This document shows, in pieces, positions 1 through 9,129 of a DNA stretch of 33,191 nt. Made by a program: the position numbers and the translations under genes. The notes beneath the pieces are model-generated. The model made no database searches. It worked only from the letters and a program-made list of their open reading frames with translations, and was not told the origin of the DNA. The stretch's first letter is position 1, and each line of letters starts with the position of its first letter. The stretch comes from Xenococcaceae cyanobacterium MO_167.B27 (lineage in GTDB: Bacteria > Cyanobacteriota > Cyanobacteriia > Cyanobacteriales > Xenococcaceae), in contig JASJCP010000041.1 of NCBI GenBank assembly GCA_030065935.1, positions 1-33,191 on the forward strand, written 5' to 3'.

Positions 1-42
1 ACCAGATTTAAAAGTAAACCCAATAATTAGAGGCGCGCATTC

Positions 43-68
43 GGAGCTCCGATAAATCGGGTGTCTCC
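43..68. repeat. GC-rich nested hairpin ahead of the first glycosyltransferase
   Basis: GGAG (43-46) can pair with CTCC (65-68), and inside it CCGAT (49-53) pairs with ATCGG (56-60) around a 2-base loop. It is a GC-rich patch in very AT-rich DNA. It overlaps the possible GTG start at 61, which argues for the downstream ATG at 82 as the real start. It may be a small dispersed repeat or an insertion-element end; this is inferred from appearance only. Confidence 0.4.
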
Positions 69-81
69 TGCGCGAAAACAG

Positions 82-2538
82 ATGAACGAGCAAAAAACAT
101 CATTATTAAGACTTAAATATTATAATAAGCAACAAAAAAAAAGAGCGATATTTACTATTTGCTCGAATAACTATTTACCTTATGTACGAGTATTATTTAA
201 TTCCCTGAAAAAATATCATCCAGAATCAGAATTATTCTTATGTCTAGCAGATAAAAAAGATCATAACTTTCCTTTAAAACTAGATAATATTCAGATAGTA
301 GAAGCAGAGAAACTAAATATTACTAACTTTTTAGACTTTGCTTTTCGTTACGATATTATGGAATTTAATACTGCCTTAAAACCCTTCATGATGCAGTTAT
401 TAATTGAAGAATATAAGTTTGAACAAGTTATTTATTTAGACCCTGATATTGAATTATTTGCTCCAATGGAGTCAGTAGTTTCTGCCCTAGATAATGGTGC
501 AGATTTTGTGATAACTCCTCATATTACTCAACCATCGGAAGGAGACGCATATCCAGGAGATATTGGAGTTATGCAATCTGGAATTTACAATTTAGGATTT
601 ATCGCAGTAAGTAATAGTAAAGACGTAATTAGTTTTATACATTGGTGGGGTAGAAAATTACGTTTTCAATGTGTTAACGATCAGCTAAATGGTATTTTTG
701 TCGATCAAAAATTTATCAATTTACTACCAGCTTTTTATGATAAAGTTAAAATTTTACGAGACACCAATCTTAATGTTGCTTATTGGAATTTAGTTCAGCG
801 CAAACTAGAGAAAAAAGATAACAATTGGTATATTGACGAAAAACCCTTGGTTTTTTTTCACTTTAGCGGTATTAACATTAATAATAATAAACTTCTATCC
901 AAACACACTACAGCTTTTAGCAATAATTTACCTGATGCTTTACAACTCCTCATTAATGACTATATCCAAAAAGTTAAACAAAATAGCTTTGCTGTAAATT
1001 GTGAACCTAAATATTCTTATGGCTATTTTGATAATGGAATTTTTATCCCTCCCATTGCTAGAAAAATATATCGAAACCTAGAAAATATTTGGTTTCCCAA
1101 TCCTTTTGCCAATTTTTATGAATATCTCAATTTATTGCATCATAAATATAAAGATGCTTCTTCTTTTCCCTTAACTAATTTAATGTTGGGATTTTTGGAA
1201 AACACTTCTTGTCTCGATCCCTACTTTAAAATAGATCCAGATTACGATTTAAAAGAATATCCTTACTTTAATATGGATAAAGATTATGATCGAGAAAAAT
1301 ATACTTCTTGGTTTCTCGATCATGCAGAAAAAAATGAAATAGATGATTTTTTTATTGAACCTATTTTAGATAATATTATCCGCAAATTTAGTTATTCTCG
1401 CTCTCCTATATCCCCTACTCGGGCAAACAAATCTCTTGTGAATGTTGTCGGATATTTAAGAACAGAAATAGGAATAGGGCAAGCAGCAAGAATGGTGATT
1501 AAAAGCCTTAATGCAGTTAATATTAGTACCCAAGGCTATCATTTAGATATCTATGACCACTTAGTTCCCCAAAATGATCGTCAGGTAGAAAGTCTAATAG
1601 TTTCTAAAATTTCTGCTCCCATACATATTTATAAATTTAATGCTCAAAGACTAGAGACCATAAAACAAGGAATAAAAAAGGATAGCAATAAACCAGATTT
1701 TGTTATTAATATGCCTGCATGGGAGTTAAGTAAATTTCCTCAAGATTTGGTATCTGGCTATCACGATATAGATGAAGTTTGGGTAGAGTCAAAATTTGTC
1801 CAAAGAGCTTTTCAAGCCAAACTCAATATCCCTGTTTTATGTATGCCACCTGCTATTAATATTGGAAATGTTCCTAATTTGAATCGCGATCATTTTAACT
1901 TACCAAAAGATAAATTTTTGTTTCATTTTAACTTTGATTTCGCTTCTTTCGACCATCGCAAAAATCCTCAAGATATTATTGATGCTTATCGAATGGCTTT
2001 CCGTAAACAATCACATATTCCTACAGCCTTAATAATCAAAACTAGAGGTTTCGATCCAGAAGGTAAAAGTTATCAGAAACTATTAGAAATAATAGATGGA
2101 GAAGACGATATCATTGTTATCAATGATTATTTTCGTCATGGTGAAACTATGGCTTTAATGAATTGTTGTGATAGCTATGTATCTTTACATCGTTCCGAAG
2201 GTTTTGGTTATACGTTAGCAGAGGCTATGTTACTAGGTAAACCAGTAATTGCTACGAATTATTCTGGAAGTCGTGATTTCATCAACCATCAAACAGGTTT
2301 TCCTGTAGATTATAAATTAATTGCTTTAAAACCAGAGGAATATCCTTTTGCAACGGGTCAAAAATGGGCGCAACCTGACTTACATCATGCAGCATGGTTA
2401 ATGAAAAAAATGGTAAATAACTCTCATGAAACTAAACAAATTGCTTTGGCAGGACAAGAGAAAATAGTTATCGATCATTCTCCTATAAATGCTGGTAAAA
2501 GGTATTTAAAAAGATTACAGCAATTAGGTCTGATTTAA
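82..2538 (+). CDS. Dual-domain glycosyltransferase (GT-A/GT8-like N-terminus plus GT4 C-terminus)
   Basis: A cytoplasmic sugar transferase of about 818 aa, probably for surface polysaccharide. The N-terminal third is a GT-A, GT8-like domain with the metal/nucleotide-sugar motif YLDPDIE. The C-terminal half, starting near GYLRTEIGIGQAARMV, is a GT-B GT4-type domain with the glycan-donor segment HRSEGFGYTLAEAMLLGKP. The frame is open from a GTG at 61, but the residues coded by 61-81 come from a GC-rich hairpin and the close paralogue at 13389-15752 starts right before the matching conserved block, so I chose ATG 82. The two paralogues are colinear and share long identical stretches. Two complete transferase folds in one chain suggest two linkages made by one protein, or one catalytic and one accessory domain. 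Acceptor and donor sugars cannot be told from sequence. Confidence 0.85.
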   Translation: MNEQKTSLLRLKYYNKQQKKRAIFTICSNNYLPYVRVLFNSLKKYHPESELFLCLADKKDHNFPLKLDNIQIVEAEKLNITNFLDFAFRYDIMEFNTALKPFMMQLLIEEYKFEQVIYLDPDIELFAPMESVVSALDNGADFVITPHITQPSEGDAYPGDIGVMQSGIYNLGFIAVSNSKDVISFIHWWGRKLRFQCVNDQLNGIFVDQKFINLLPAFYDKVKILRDTNLNVAYWNLVQRKLEKKDNNWYIDEKPLVFFHFSGININNNKLLSKHTTAFSNNLPDALQLLINDYIQKVKQNSFAVNCEPKYSYGYFDNGIFIPPIARKIYRNLENIWFPNPFANFYEYLNLLHHKYKDASSFPLTNLMLGFLENTSCLDPYFKIDPDYDLKEYPYFNMDKDYDREKYTSWFLDHAEKNEIDDFFIEPILDNIIRKFSYSRSPISPTRANKSLVNVVGYLRTEIGIGQAARMVIKSLNAVNISTQGYHLDIYDHLVPQNDRQVESLIVSKISAPIHIYKFNAQRLETIKQGIKKDSNKPDFVINMPAWELSKFPQDLVSGYHDIDEVWVESKFVQRAFQAKLNIPVLCMPPAINIGNVPNLNRDHFNLPKDKFLFHFNFDFASFDHRKNPQDIIDAYRMAFRKQSHIPTALIIKTRGFDPEGKSYQKLLEIIDGEDDIIVINDYFRHGETMALMNCCDSYVSLHRSEGFGYTLAEAMLLGKPVIATNYSGSRDFINHQTGFPVDYKLIALKPEEYPFATGQKWAQPDLHHAAWLMKKMVNNSHETKQIALAGQEKIVIDHSPINAGKRYLKRLQQLGLI

Positions 2539-2607
2539 TCAACAATAGTAACTAATATCTAATTTTTAAGATTTTCACCATCAATACTTTCAGCTATGGA
2601 TGAATAA

Positions 2608-3990
2608 TATTTATCTCTTAGGATAAAATTTAATCGAAAGTCATCTTTACTAACTACTTTTATATTTGCTTTTGCTACCAATACATGGGTAACAAATTCT
2701 CAAGGACTATGGCAACATGGAATATCTAATTTAGCTCTTGTAAGTATTATATTTTGTTTACTAAAAGCCAATCGCACTTCAGAAGAATATCAAAAAAGAT
2801 GGCTGCTATTAGCAGGATTAATTTGTGGATTTCTTCCAGGTATTCGTCCTACAAGCGCATTGTATGCAATTGCAGCGATTTTCTATTCAGTTTTTAGCTA
2901 TCGATTTAATGCTATTTTCTTTCTATGTGGTTTAATTACAGCAATTCCTAGCTTTGTTTGGAATTTATACTACTTTGATAACTTAACTGGGGGTTACTCT
3001 AATGTTTTATCAGGATCAGGATACATTTTTACTCTTAATCACTTTATAACTGCATCTTTAGGAATACTAATTAGTCCTAGTCGAGGGCTTCTTGTATTTT
3101 ATCCTATAGTTTTTTATTCACTTTTTGGAGCTTATCAAGTTTTTAAACATAGATTTTGTAGAGATGAAAAGTTAATAGGATGTATGACTATTGCTTCGAT
3201 ATTGCTACTTCTAAATTATTGTTTCTTTAGAATTTGGTGGGCAGGTCATGTTTATGGACCAAGGTTTATGACTGACATCATGCCTATACTATGTTATTTA
3301 CTTGGTTATTGTATTGCAGGCAATATAATTAGATTATTGCGAGTTAAAAACTTAATTAATATCAAAGTATTACTATTTATAACTTGTCTTATATTTTCCA
3401 CATCTACTCAAATTGCTGGAGCTTTTGGCTTTAATCCTGGTATGTTGTGGAATTCAGTTCCTTTAAATGTTGATATTTATCATCATAGACTATGGACTAT
3501 CAGAGATAGCCAATTAGAAAGATATTTTAGAGCTTTGTTTAATCAAATTATTAAACCAAATTTCAATAATCCTGATTATATCAATGGTCTAGATGGAGTA
3601 ATTAAACAAATTACAGATGAAAATGATCGAGTTATGAACTCAGTAATTTCAGTTCAACCTGGTTCTACACAATTATTTAAAGCGAGTCTTGAAAACAAAG
3701 GTGTATCAAGATGGTTTGGTTATAAAGCAGCTCTTCCGATAGGAGAAATAAAAGTAAGAGGATATTTATTTGATAGGGAAAATAACCAAATCAGAATCAT
3801 AACTCTTTATATTGCTGAAAATCTGAAACAGAATGAATCAACTACTGCTATTGGGTCTATTATTTTCCCCCAAAAACCAGGAAAATATAAACTTGTTTTT
3901 GAGTTGATATCTGAAGGAATTAGTAACTTTCCTAATAGGGATAATAATTTACCATATGTCCTAAATATTAATGTTGTAAATAAAACATAA
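2608..3990 (+). pseudogene. GT-C membrane glycosyltransferase, 5' end missing
   Basis: The frame is open from a stop at 2605-2607 to 3990, yet it has no ATG, GTG or TTG before the TTG/ATG at 2857-2860. Good protein sequence runs well upstream of that ATG: TNTWVTNSQGLWQHG, typical of the region after the first loops of polytopic GT-C (PMT/ArnT-like) enzymes, and GFLPGIRPTSALYAI. So the product beginning at 2860 would be an artefact, and the gene has lost its start, first membrane segments and the acidic catalytic loop. What remains is several membrane helices, a GPRFMTDIMPIL segment, and a C-terminal soluble beta-rich domain (from about VISVQPGSTQLFKASLENKG). It lies 69 bp after the first glycosyltransferase and converges on the methyltransferase at 4021. 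A non-canonical start is conceivable but would still lack the N-terminus. Confidence 0.7.
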
Positions 3991-4020
3991 TAAGGTGATA
4001 CTAAAAAAATATTCTTAAAC

Positions 4021-4827
4021 TTAAAAATCTGAAGTAATTTCTACTGGACTTGAATATTTTCTGCGAGCGACAAAGGATGTAACATCATAGTAAATGCTCT
4101 CTTCTGTTTCTGATTGCTCGCAAAGATGTTTGGATTTAACAACAGATTCTACTTCAAAACCCACTATATTTAACATTCTTTCTATAGATGCTTTGGAAAA
4201 ACACCACCAAGCATCTAGTGGTATAAGGGTATTATTGTTTGGCATTAATCTAACTACACAGTCTTCAGTTTCTTCAGTGACTGGATTAGACAGAATTATA
4301 TAATCTTTGACTAACAAGCTAACTGAAAATAAAGCTTGTATAGGGTCTCTTAAATGAGAAATAATCATTCCCATGACAGCTACATCAAATAATCCTATGT
4401 TTGAAGACAAATTATATATGTCTCCATAGTGACATTTTGCTTGAGATTCTAAAATTCTATGGGAAAACCAATATCCTTTTTTTACTATTTCAGCAGTATT
4501 TATATAATGCTTTCTAGCTTGTTCTAAATTATACTTTGGATTAATATAGGGAACTATATTCCATAATTTTCCGCTTGTAAGATCAAATGACGTTACTTTA
4601 GCTCCTTTACTTTCCATATGAAATGTCAAAAATCCCCCTGCTGTACCAACATCAAGTACAGTTTTTCCTGCAAAATCAAAGTTACCTAGGTATGCTTCAA
4701 TATTTTTCCTCAAATCCCAAGCACCATGAACAGTACCATATCCAGGTAAATCTATAGTGTGGTAAAAATAACATTCATTAATATCTTTAATAAGCCTGGG
4801 AGTTTCAAATAAGGAGGTTTCTGACAT
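4021..4827 (-). CDS. Class I SAM-dependent methyltransferase
   Basis: A 268-aa protein with Rossmann-fold motif I VLDVGTAGGFLTFHM (about residues 57-71) and the acidic end of strand 2 in KVTSFDL (Asp82), followed by FDVAVMGMIISHLRDP, the motif IV/post-motif region. The family methylates small molecules, sugars or wobble uridines; the FLTFHMESKGAKV stretch is like methyltransferases found in glycan gene clusters. Its setting among glycosyltransferases suggests a sugar-modifying role, which is inference. ATG at 4827 has AAGGAG-like bases only inside the gene, so translation start strength is unclear. It converges on the truncated GT-C gene, 30 bp apart. Confidence 0.8.
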   Translation of the reverse strand: MSETSLFETPRLIKDINECYFYHTIDLPGYGTVHGAWDLRKNIEAYLGNFDFAGKTVLDVGTAGGFLTFHMESKGAKVTSFDLTSGKLWNIVPYINPKYNLEQARKHYINTAEIVKKGYWFSHRILESQAKCHYGDIYNLSSNIGLFDVAVMGMIISHLRDPIQALFSVSLLVKDYIILSNPVTEETEDCVVRLMPNNNTLIPLDAWWCFSKASIERMLNIVGFEVESVVKSKHLCEQSETEESIYYDVTSFVARRKYSSPVEITSDF

Positions 4828-4884
4828 AATCTAAATTGTCGGATTTTAAATTAAGGAATAGCTAGTTTTACTAGACTTTGAATA

Positions 4885-5088
4885 TTATATATCTTTAGCG
4901 GAAACTAGAGTTCTTCTGTTTAATTGAAACATCGAGGCAGCTAGAATCATTACAATTATCAAAATGATTGATTTTGAGGCGAATTGAAGATTTTGTTTTT
5001 GTATCATTCCATGAAATACTTTGAATTGGCTTAATTGTTCCAGACTTGTAAAAAAGCAGAGGTTGATTTCAAAAAACCCTTCTAAATA
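4885..5088 (-). pseudogene. Possible C-terminal remnant of a membrane protein
   Basis: Within the 538-bp gap 4828-5365, the minus strand has an open 67-codon stretch ending at 4885. It contains one convincing hydrophobic helix (SIILIIVMILAAS) followed by a basic tail (QLNRRTLVSAKDI), as at the end of a polytopic membrane protein. Upstream, TAG at 5089-5091 closes the frame, and a plausible hydrophobic continuation (LFLICGLLVYVVFRRVF) appears in another frame, which suggests a frameshifted relic. There is no start codon in a sensible place. I see nothing else in the gap. The family is not recognisable, and a chance open frame in AT-rich DNA remains possible. Confidence 0.3.
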
Positions 5089-5365
5089 CTACATAAACAA
5101 GTAACCCACAAATTAGAAACAGAATAACATGAAACTAATGCAATAAACCTTCAGATTCATTGAGTATTAAATATAAAAAACCTAGTGTATTTGAAAATAA
5201 AACTTTACAGTTTTTTTTAGGTTTAACTATTTTTAACCTATAACGAATTTTCTTTTTGTAACAATAGCTGTACCAATAAGTTAAAGTAGATACAATAACA
5301 ATAAATAAAATAACTCAAATACCATGTTTTGCGTTTTTCCCCAATAATTTTTTGGTCTATTAATT

Positions 5366-6961
5366 ATGCTAAATCATTCAATAAATATAAATCAATATAG
5401 AAAAGTTATTTTAACTTTAATTTTTGCTTCTATTTTAATTTTACTTCCTTCCTTTATACTTTTAACAGCTTCATCATGGAATAGTGATGATTACAATACC
5501 GCCAAATTATATCAGGTTAAAGACTTATATGAGATAAATCATAGGATTTTTAATTGGAGTCCTAGGTTTTTTTCCGAGATGATTTTATATGTGTACTATA
5601 ATACTGTTCCTTGGTTGGGGAGACCATTGACAGGAGCTATGATATTGATAACTTGGCTGTTTCTTCTTTGCTCAATTTTTATTTTTAGTCGTAGTATAAT
5701 TAGCAACCATAGTTTATTTTTACGAGATACAGAAGAAAATTTAGTAACAAAACAAGCGGACAAAAACCATTTATTAAAAATTTTATTGCCACTGCTAATA
5801 ACATTGATTTTATTTATTTATTGTCTTTACTGTTATCTGCCTAGTGAAATGTATTATTTGGTTATAGTATCTGTTCCTTATATTTCAACATTGGCAGGTA
5901 TAATATTCAACTTAACTTTTTACATTAATCAAGCTAATTCTCCCAGTATTTCAAATAGTAAAATTTTACAATTAATTTTATTTGGTATAATTACTGCATC
6001 TTCATGGGAAATGGGAGCAATTTATCAATTTTTTTTGAGTATTAGCTTATTTTTTCTCTTATTGTTAACTAGTGTTTCTACTCAATTTCATGAATTGCCT
6101 TTTTCTCGTTTGAATAAACTGAATCGCTGGAAAATTGCGATCGCAAATTTCATACCCTTCTTCCTGTCTCTATATATTTTCTTCTTGCTTAAATTAGGGA
6201 GACTTACTGGTGTTGATCCGAGTAGTATTGGCTCTCAATTTGTAGATAATTTTCAAGCCAGTTTCATCACCTCTATATTACAGTTTTTTAAAGAACTTTT
6301 TTTCTTAAATCATCCTTCATTGGTAAACAGCAATGTTGATTTTTATTTTTTTAGCTATTCTGTAGTTTATAAATTAGGATTTTTATTGTTGCTGATTATA
6401 CTTTTTTCTTACGCAAAAATTATATTTAATAATATTACTAAAAATGCTTGTTTGATATCTATTATTAATTTATTAATAACCAACTTTATTACTACATTTT
6501 CTGGATATTATGAATTAGGTATTGCTTCTCCTGGAAGGCAAATGAGTTTTAAATTAGCATTAATTGGTTTAAGCTTTTTTCTCATTGCAATGATTCTTGC
6601 TTCTTCTTTTGTATCCCAAAAAACAAATATAAAGTTATCAATAAATTCACCAGTAACTTTATTGATAACTTTTAGCATAACTATTGCACTTTTGGTTAAT
6701 TTGCAGTTTAATAACCTGAAGCAAGATATTCTTAATATAAATAATATTATTACTGCTAATAATCAGGATTGGCAAAGTAACCTTGATTCTCATAAATCGT
6801 TCGCAACATATACTTATACGCCAACCTACTATATATTTAGAATGTATTTTGAACCTGGACTTTATCATGTAAGTAATAAACCAGAAAATTATCGAGAAAC
6901 AGCATACCTCAATTATTTTAATAAGCAAAAATTGTATGTTACTTCTTTTAACAACAAATAA
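5366..6961 (+). CDS. Multi-pass membrane protein, DUF6056-like (GT-C-like), short paralogue
   Basis: A 531-aa polytopic protein with about ten hydrophobic segments. A first helix is followed by the loop ASSWNSDDYNTAKLYQ, where the acidic pair fits the catalytic loop position of GT-C enzymes, then RIFNWSPRFFSEMILY. The end (FEPGLYHVSNKPENYRETAY) is outside the membrane. The pattern fits the DUF6056-type family, probably a lipid-linked-sugar glycosyltransferase or a membrane partner of one; this is inferred. It is colinear with the next gene (7044-9101) over its whole length, but stops where that one continues with about 130 more residues of a soluble beta domain. ATG at 5366 is the first start and gives a sensible signal-anchor helix. 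Confidence 0.75.
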   Translation: MLNHSININQYRKVILTLIFASILILLPSFILLTASSWNSDDYNTAKLYQVKDLYEINHRIFNWSPRFFSEMILYVYYNTVPWLGRPLTGAMILITWLFLLCSIFIFSRSIISNHSLFLRDTEENLVTKQADKNHLLKILLPLLITLILFIYCLYCYLPSEMYYLVIVSVPYISTLAGIIFNLTFYINQANSPSISNSKILQLILFGIITASSWEMGAIYQFFLSISLFFLLLLTSVSTQFHELPFSRLNKLNRWKIAIANFIPFFLSLYIFFLLKLGRLTGVDPSSIGSQFVDNFQASFITSILQFFKELFFLNHPSLVNSNVDFYFFSYSVVYKLGFLLLLIILFSYAKIIFNNITKNACLISIINLLITNFITTFSGYYELGIASPGRQMSFKLALIGLSFFLIAMILASSFVSQKTNIKLSINSPVTLLITFSITIALLVNLQFNNLKQDILNINNIITANNQDWQSNLDSHKSFATYTYTPTYYIFRMYFEPGLYHVSNKPENYRETAYLNYFNKQKLYVTSFNNK

Positions 6962-6973
6962 ATATAAATAAAA

Positions 6974-7008
6974 ATAATTTGTTTTTACCTCATGTAAAAA
7001 CAAATTAT
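6974..7008 (+). terminator. AT-rich perfect hairpin between the two DUF6056-like genes
   Basis: A 15-bp perfect stem (left arm 6974-6988, right arm 6994-7008) closed by a 5-base loop CTCAT, starting 13 bases after the first gene's stop. There is no U-run after the stem, so it is not a classic intrinsic terminator; it may protect the 3' end or attenuate readthrough into the next gene. Confidence 0.4.
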
Positions 7009-7043
7009 ACTGAGTTGTCTATTAGTCAATCAATTTGTGAATT

Positions 7044-9101
7044 ATGGAAAAGAATTTATTACATAAAAATAGACAAATTACAATAATAATAATAATATGC
7101 ACTTCCCTTATCATACTATTTCCTTCCTTTTTACTGTTAGCAGCTACATCATGGAATAGTGACGATTATTACGTAGCTCACTTGTACCAAAGTGAAGGTT
7201 TCCATGGCTTATTCCACAGAATTTTTACTTGGAGTCCCAGGTTTTTTTCCGAAATAATTTTATACTTTTATTACAATACTGTCCCCAAGCTGGGCAAGCC
7301 ATTTACAGGGTGCATGATATTAACAACATGGCTTTTATTGCTCGGCTCTATTTTTCTTTTTATTCAGACAATTATTAGCAAATATAGTTTACTTTTTAAC
7401 AGCAAAAATAAATCTGAAAATATTTGCTTTAAAAATTTACTAACACTACTCATTACCTTAATTCTATTTACTTATTTTCTTAATGGTCATAGATACCCTC
7501 CTGGTGAAATATATTATGTAATAGTGGTATCTGTAGCCTATCTTCCAACATTAGCAGGTATAATACTAAACTTGAACTTTTTCATTAGCCAAGCTGACTC
7601 CTCTAACCTTTCCAAGGCAACTATTTTTCAATTAATTTTATTCGGTATAATTACATCTTCTTCATGGGAAATGGGGACAGTCTATCAGTTATTTTTTAGT
7701 AGTTGTTTGTTTTTAATCTTACTATTGAGTAGTTCCTCAGCTAAATTTAATTATTTGCCTTTTTCTCGTTTAACTCATTTCAATCGCTGGAAGTTGTTTA
7801 TCGGCAATTTAATCCCCTTTTTGTTCTCTGTATATATATTATTCTTACTTCAGGTTAGCCGACTGACTGTTGTTGAAGATAGTAGTATTGGATCTCCACT
7901 GGCACGAAACTTTAATGCTAGTTTTATGGCTACTATAGTTCAGTTTTATAAAGAATTATTTTTTGCTTGGGAAAATCATATAGATTTGTATTCTTTTACT
8001 TATTCCTTGCTTTATAAATTAGGTTTTTTATTATTGTTAATAATTTTATTCTGTCAAGCAAAAATTCAAAAAATTAATACCGTTACAAAAAATGCTTGCT
8101 TTATATCAATAACTCTTCTGTTAATCATTAATTTCATCATTACATTTTCAGGATATTATCAATTAGGGATAAGTTCTCCTATAAGACAGATCAGTTTTAA
8201 AGTAGCTTTAATTGGTTTAGTGGTTGTAATAATAGCTTTAATTGTTTCTTCTTTTCTATGTTCCAACAAAAATCCTGTTACTTTCAAAAATCTAGATATC
8301 AATGTATTAATAAATTCGCGGTTTCTTTTACTAAGTAGTTTTTTCTTGACTTTTACTCTTCTAGTTAATTTTCAATTCGATAGTATAAAAACAGATGTTC
8401 TGAATTTGCCTAAAATTATTATAAGTAATAATCAGAATTGGCAAATCAATTTTAATTCAAATTTATCCTTAGCAGTATATACTCAAGTTCCATCATACTA
8501 TGTTTTTAGAATGTCATTTGAACCTGGAATATATCCAGCTTGTAATCATTCTGATAATGCTAGACCAGTTAGATATATTAATTATTTTAAAAAACAAAAA
8601 TTATATGTTATCCCTGTAACGGATAAAGTCTTTAGAGATGATGAAATAAATCATAAACTAGATAAAGTTTCTCAGGAAATCAACAAAAGTCTCGGAAATA
8701 AGATTGATTTTGTATGTTCTTTTGCATCAGGAAATGTGGAACATATCAATCAAGTCAGAATTTTAGACCAAGTTAGTGAAGTACATATAAACGAGACTTT
8801 GGAAATATCTGGCTGGGTTATAAATCCCGATAAAACTATTCCTAAAAGAGTAGTTATTACGATGGAAGATGACAAAAATTTGTTAGTCGATACTACTGTA
8901 GATATTCCTCGTCCTGATATAGCTGAATATTTTAAGAATCCTGCCTTGCTAAATTCTGGATGGAAAGCAACTTTTACTCCCAGAACAGAATGGGAGGGAA
9001 AAACTATTACCTTTAAAATTTGGGCTTACAATCCTGATATAAAGATAGCTAACTTGGCTAAAGATTTTACTATTAGGTTTTTTTCTAGTAAGCAAAATTA
9101 G
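7044..9101 (+). CDS. Multi-pass membrane protein, DUF6056-like, long paralogue with C-terminal beta domain
   Basis: A 685-aa protein. Residues 1 to about 530 mirror the preceding gene: LAATSWNSDDYYVAHLYQ after the first helix, RIFTWSPRFFSEIILYFYYN, and repeated motifs such as FGIITSSSWEMGTVYQ. The extra C-terminus (about residues 570-680) is a soluble domain with ISGWVINPDKTIPKRVV, RPDIAEYFKNPALLNSGW and a beta-rich ending. Similar GW...RPD...NPAxxNSGW domains end other cyanobacterial membrane glycosyltransferases, so I read this as a periplasmic module added to a GT-C-like core. Tandem arrangement 82 bp behind its paralogue points to duplication. It is convergent with the glycosyltransferase at 9130, 28 bp away. 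Substrate unknown. Confidence 0.75.
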   Translation: MEKNLLHKNRQITIIIIICTSLIILFPSFLLLAATSWNSDDYYVAHLYQSEGFHGLFHRIFTWSPRFFSEIILYFYYNTVPKLGKPFTGCMILTTWLLLLGSIFLFIQTIISKYSLLFNSKNKSENICFKNLLTLLITLILFTYFLNGHRYPPGEIYYVIVVSVAYLPTLAGIILNLNFFISQADSSNLSKATIFQLILFGIITSSSWEMGTVYQLFFSSCLFLILLLSSSSAKFNYLPFSRLTHFNRWKLFIGNLIPFLFSVYILFLLQVSRLTVVEDSSIGSPLARNFNASFMATIVQFYKELFFAWENHIDLYSFTYSLLYKLGFLLLLIILFCQAKIQKINTVTKNACFISITLLLIINFIITFSGYYQLGISSPIRQISFKVALIGLVVVIIALIVSSFLCSNKNPVTFKNLDINVLINSRFLLLSSFFLTFTLLVNFQFDSIKTDVLNLPKIIISNNQNWQINFNSNLSLAVYTQVPSYYVFRMSFEPGIYPACNHSDNARPVRYINYFKKQKLYVIPVTDKVFRDDEINHKLDKVSQEINKSLGNKIDFVCSFASGNVEHINQVRILDQVSEVHINETLEISGWVINPDKTIPKRVVITMEDDKNLLVDTTVDIPRPDIAEYFKNPALLNSGWKATFTPRTEWEGKTITFKIWAYNPDIKIANLAKDFTIRFFSSKQN

Positions 9102-9129
9102 CTATCGACTTTCTATTGAATTTTTTATT

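Noticed and set aside
61-81. GTG start at 61 for the first glycosyltransferase
   Set aside because: The added residues come from a GC-rich hairpin and have no counterpart in the paralogue; ATG 82 is preferred.
2860-3990. Intact membrane protein starting at ATG 2860
   Set aside because: Good GT-C coding sequence continues upstream in the same frame, so this ATG is internal to a truncated gene.
4094-4303. Plus-strand 69-aa frame
   Set aside because: Lies wholly antisense to the methyltransferase and has no protein-like pattern.
6659-7003. Minus-strand 114-aa frame
   Set aside because: Antisense to the DUF6056-like gene; hydrophobicity mirrors the coding strand.
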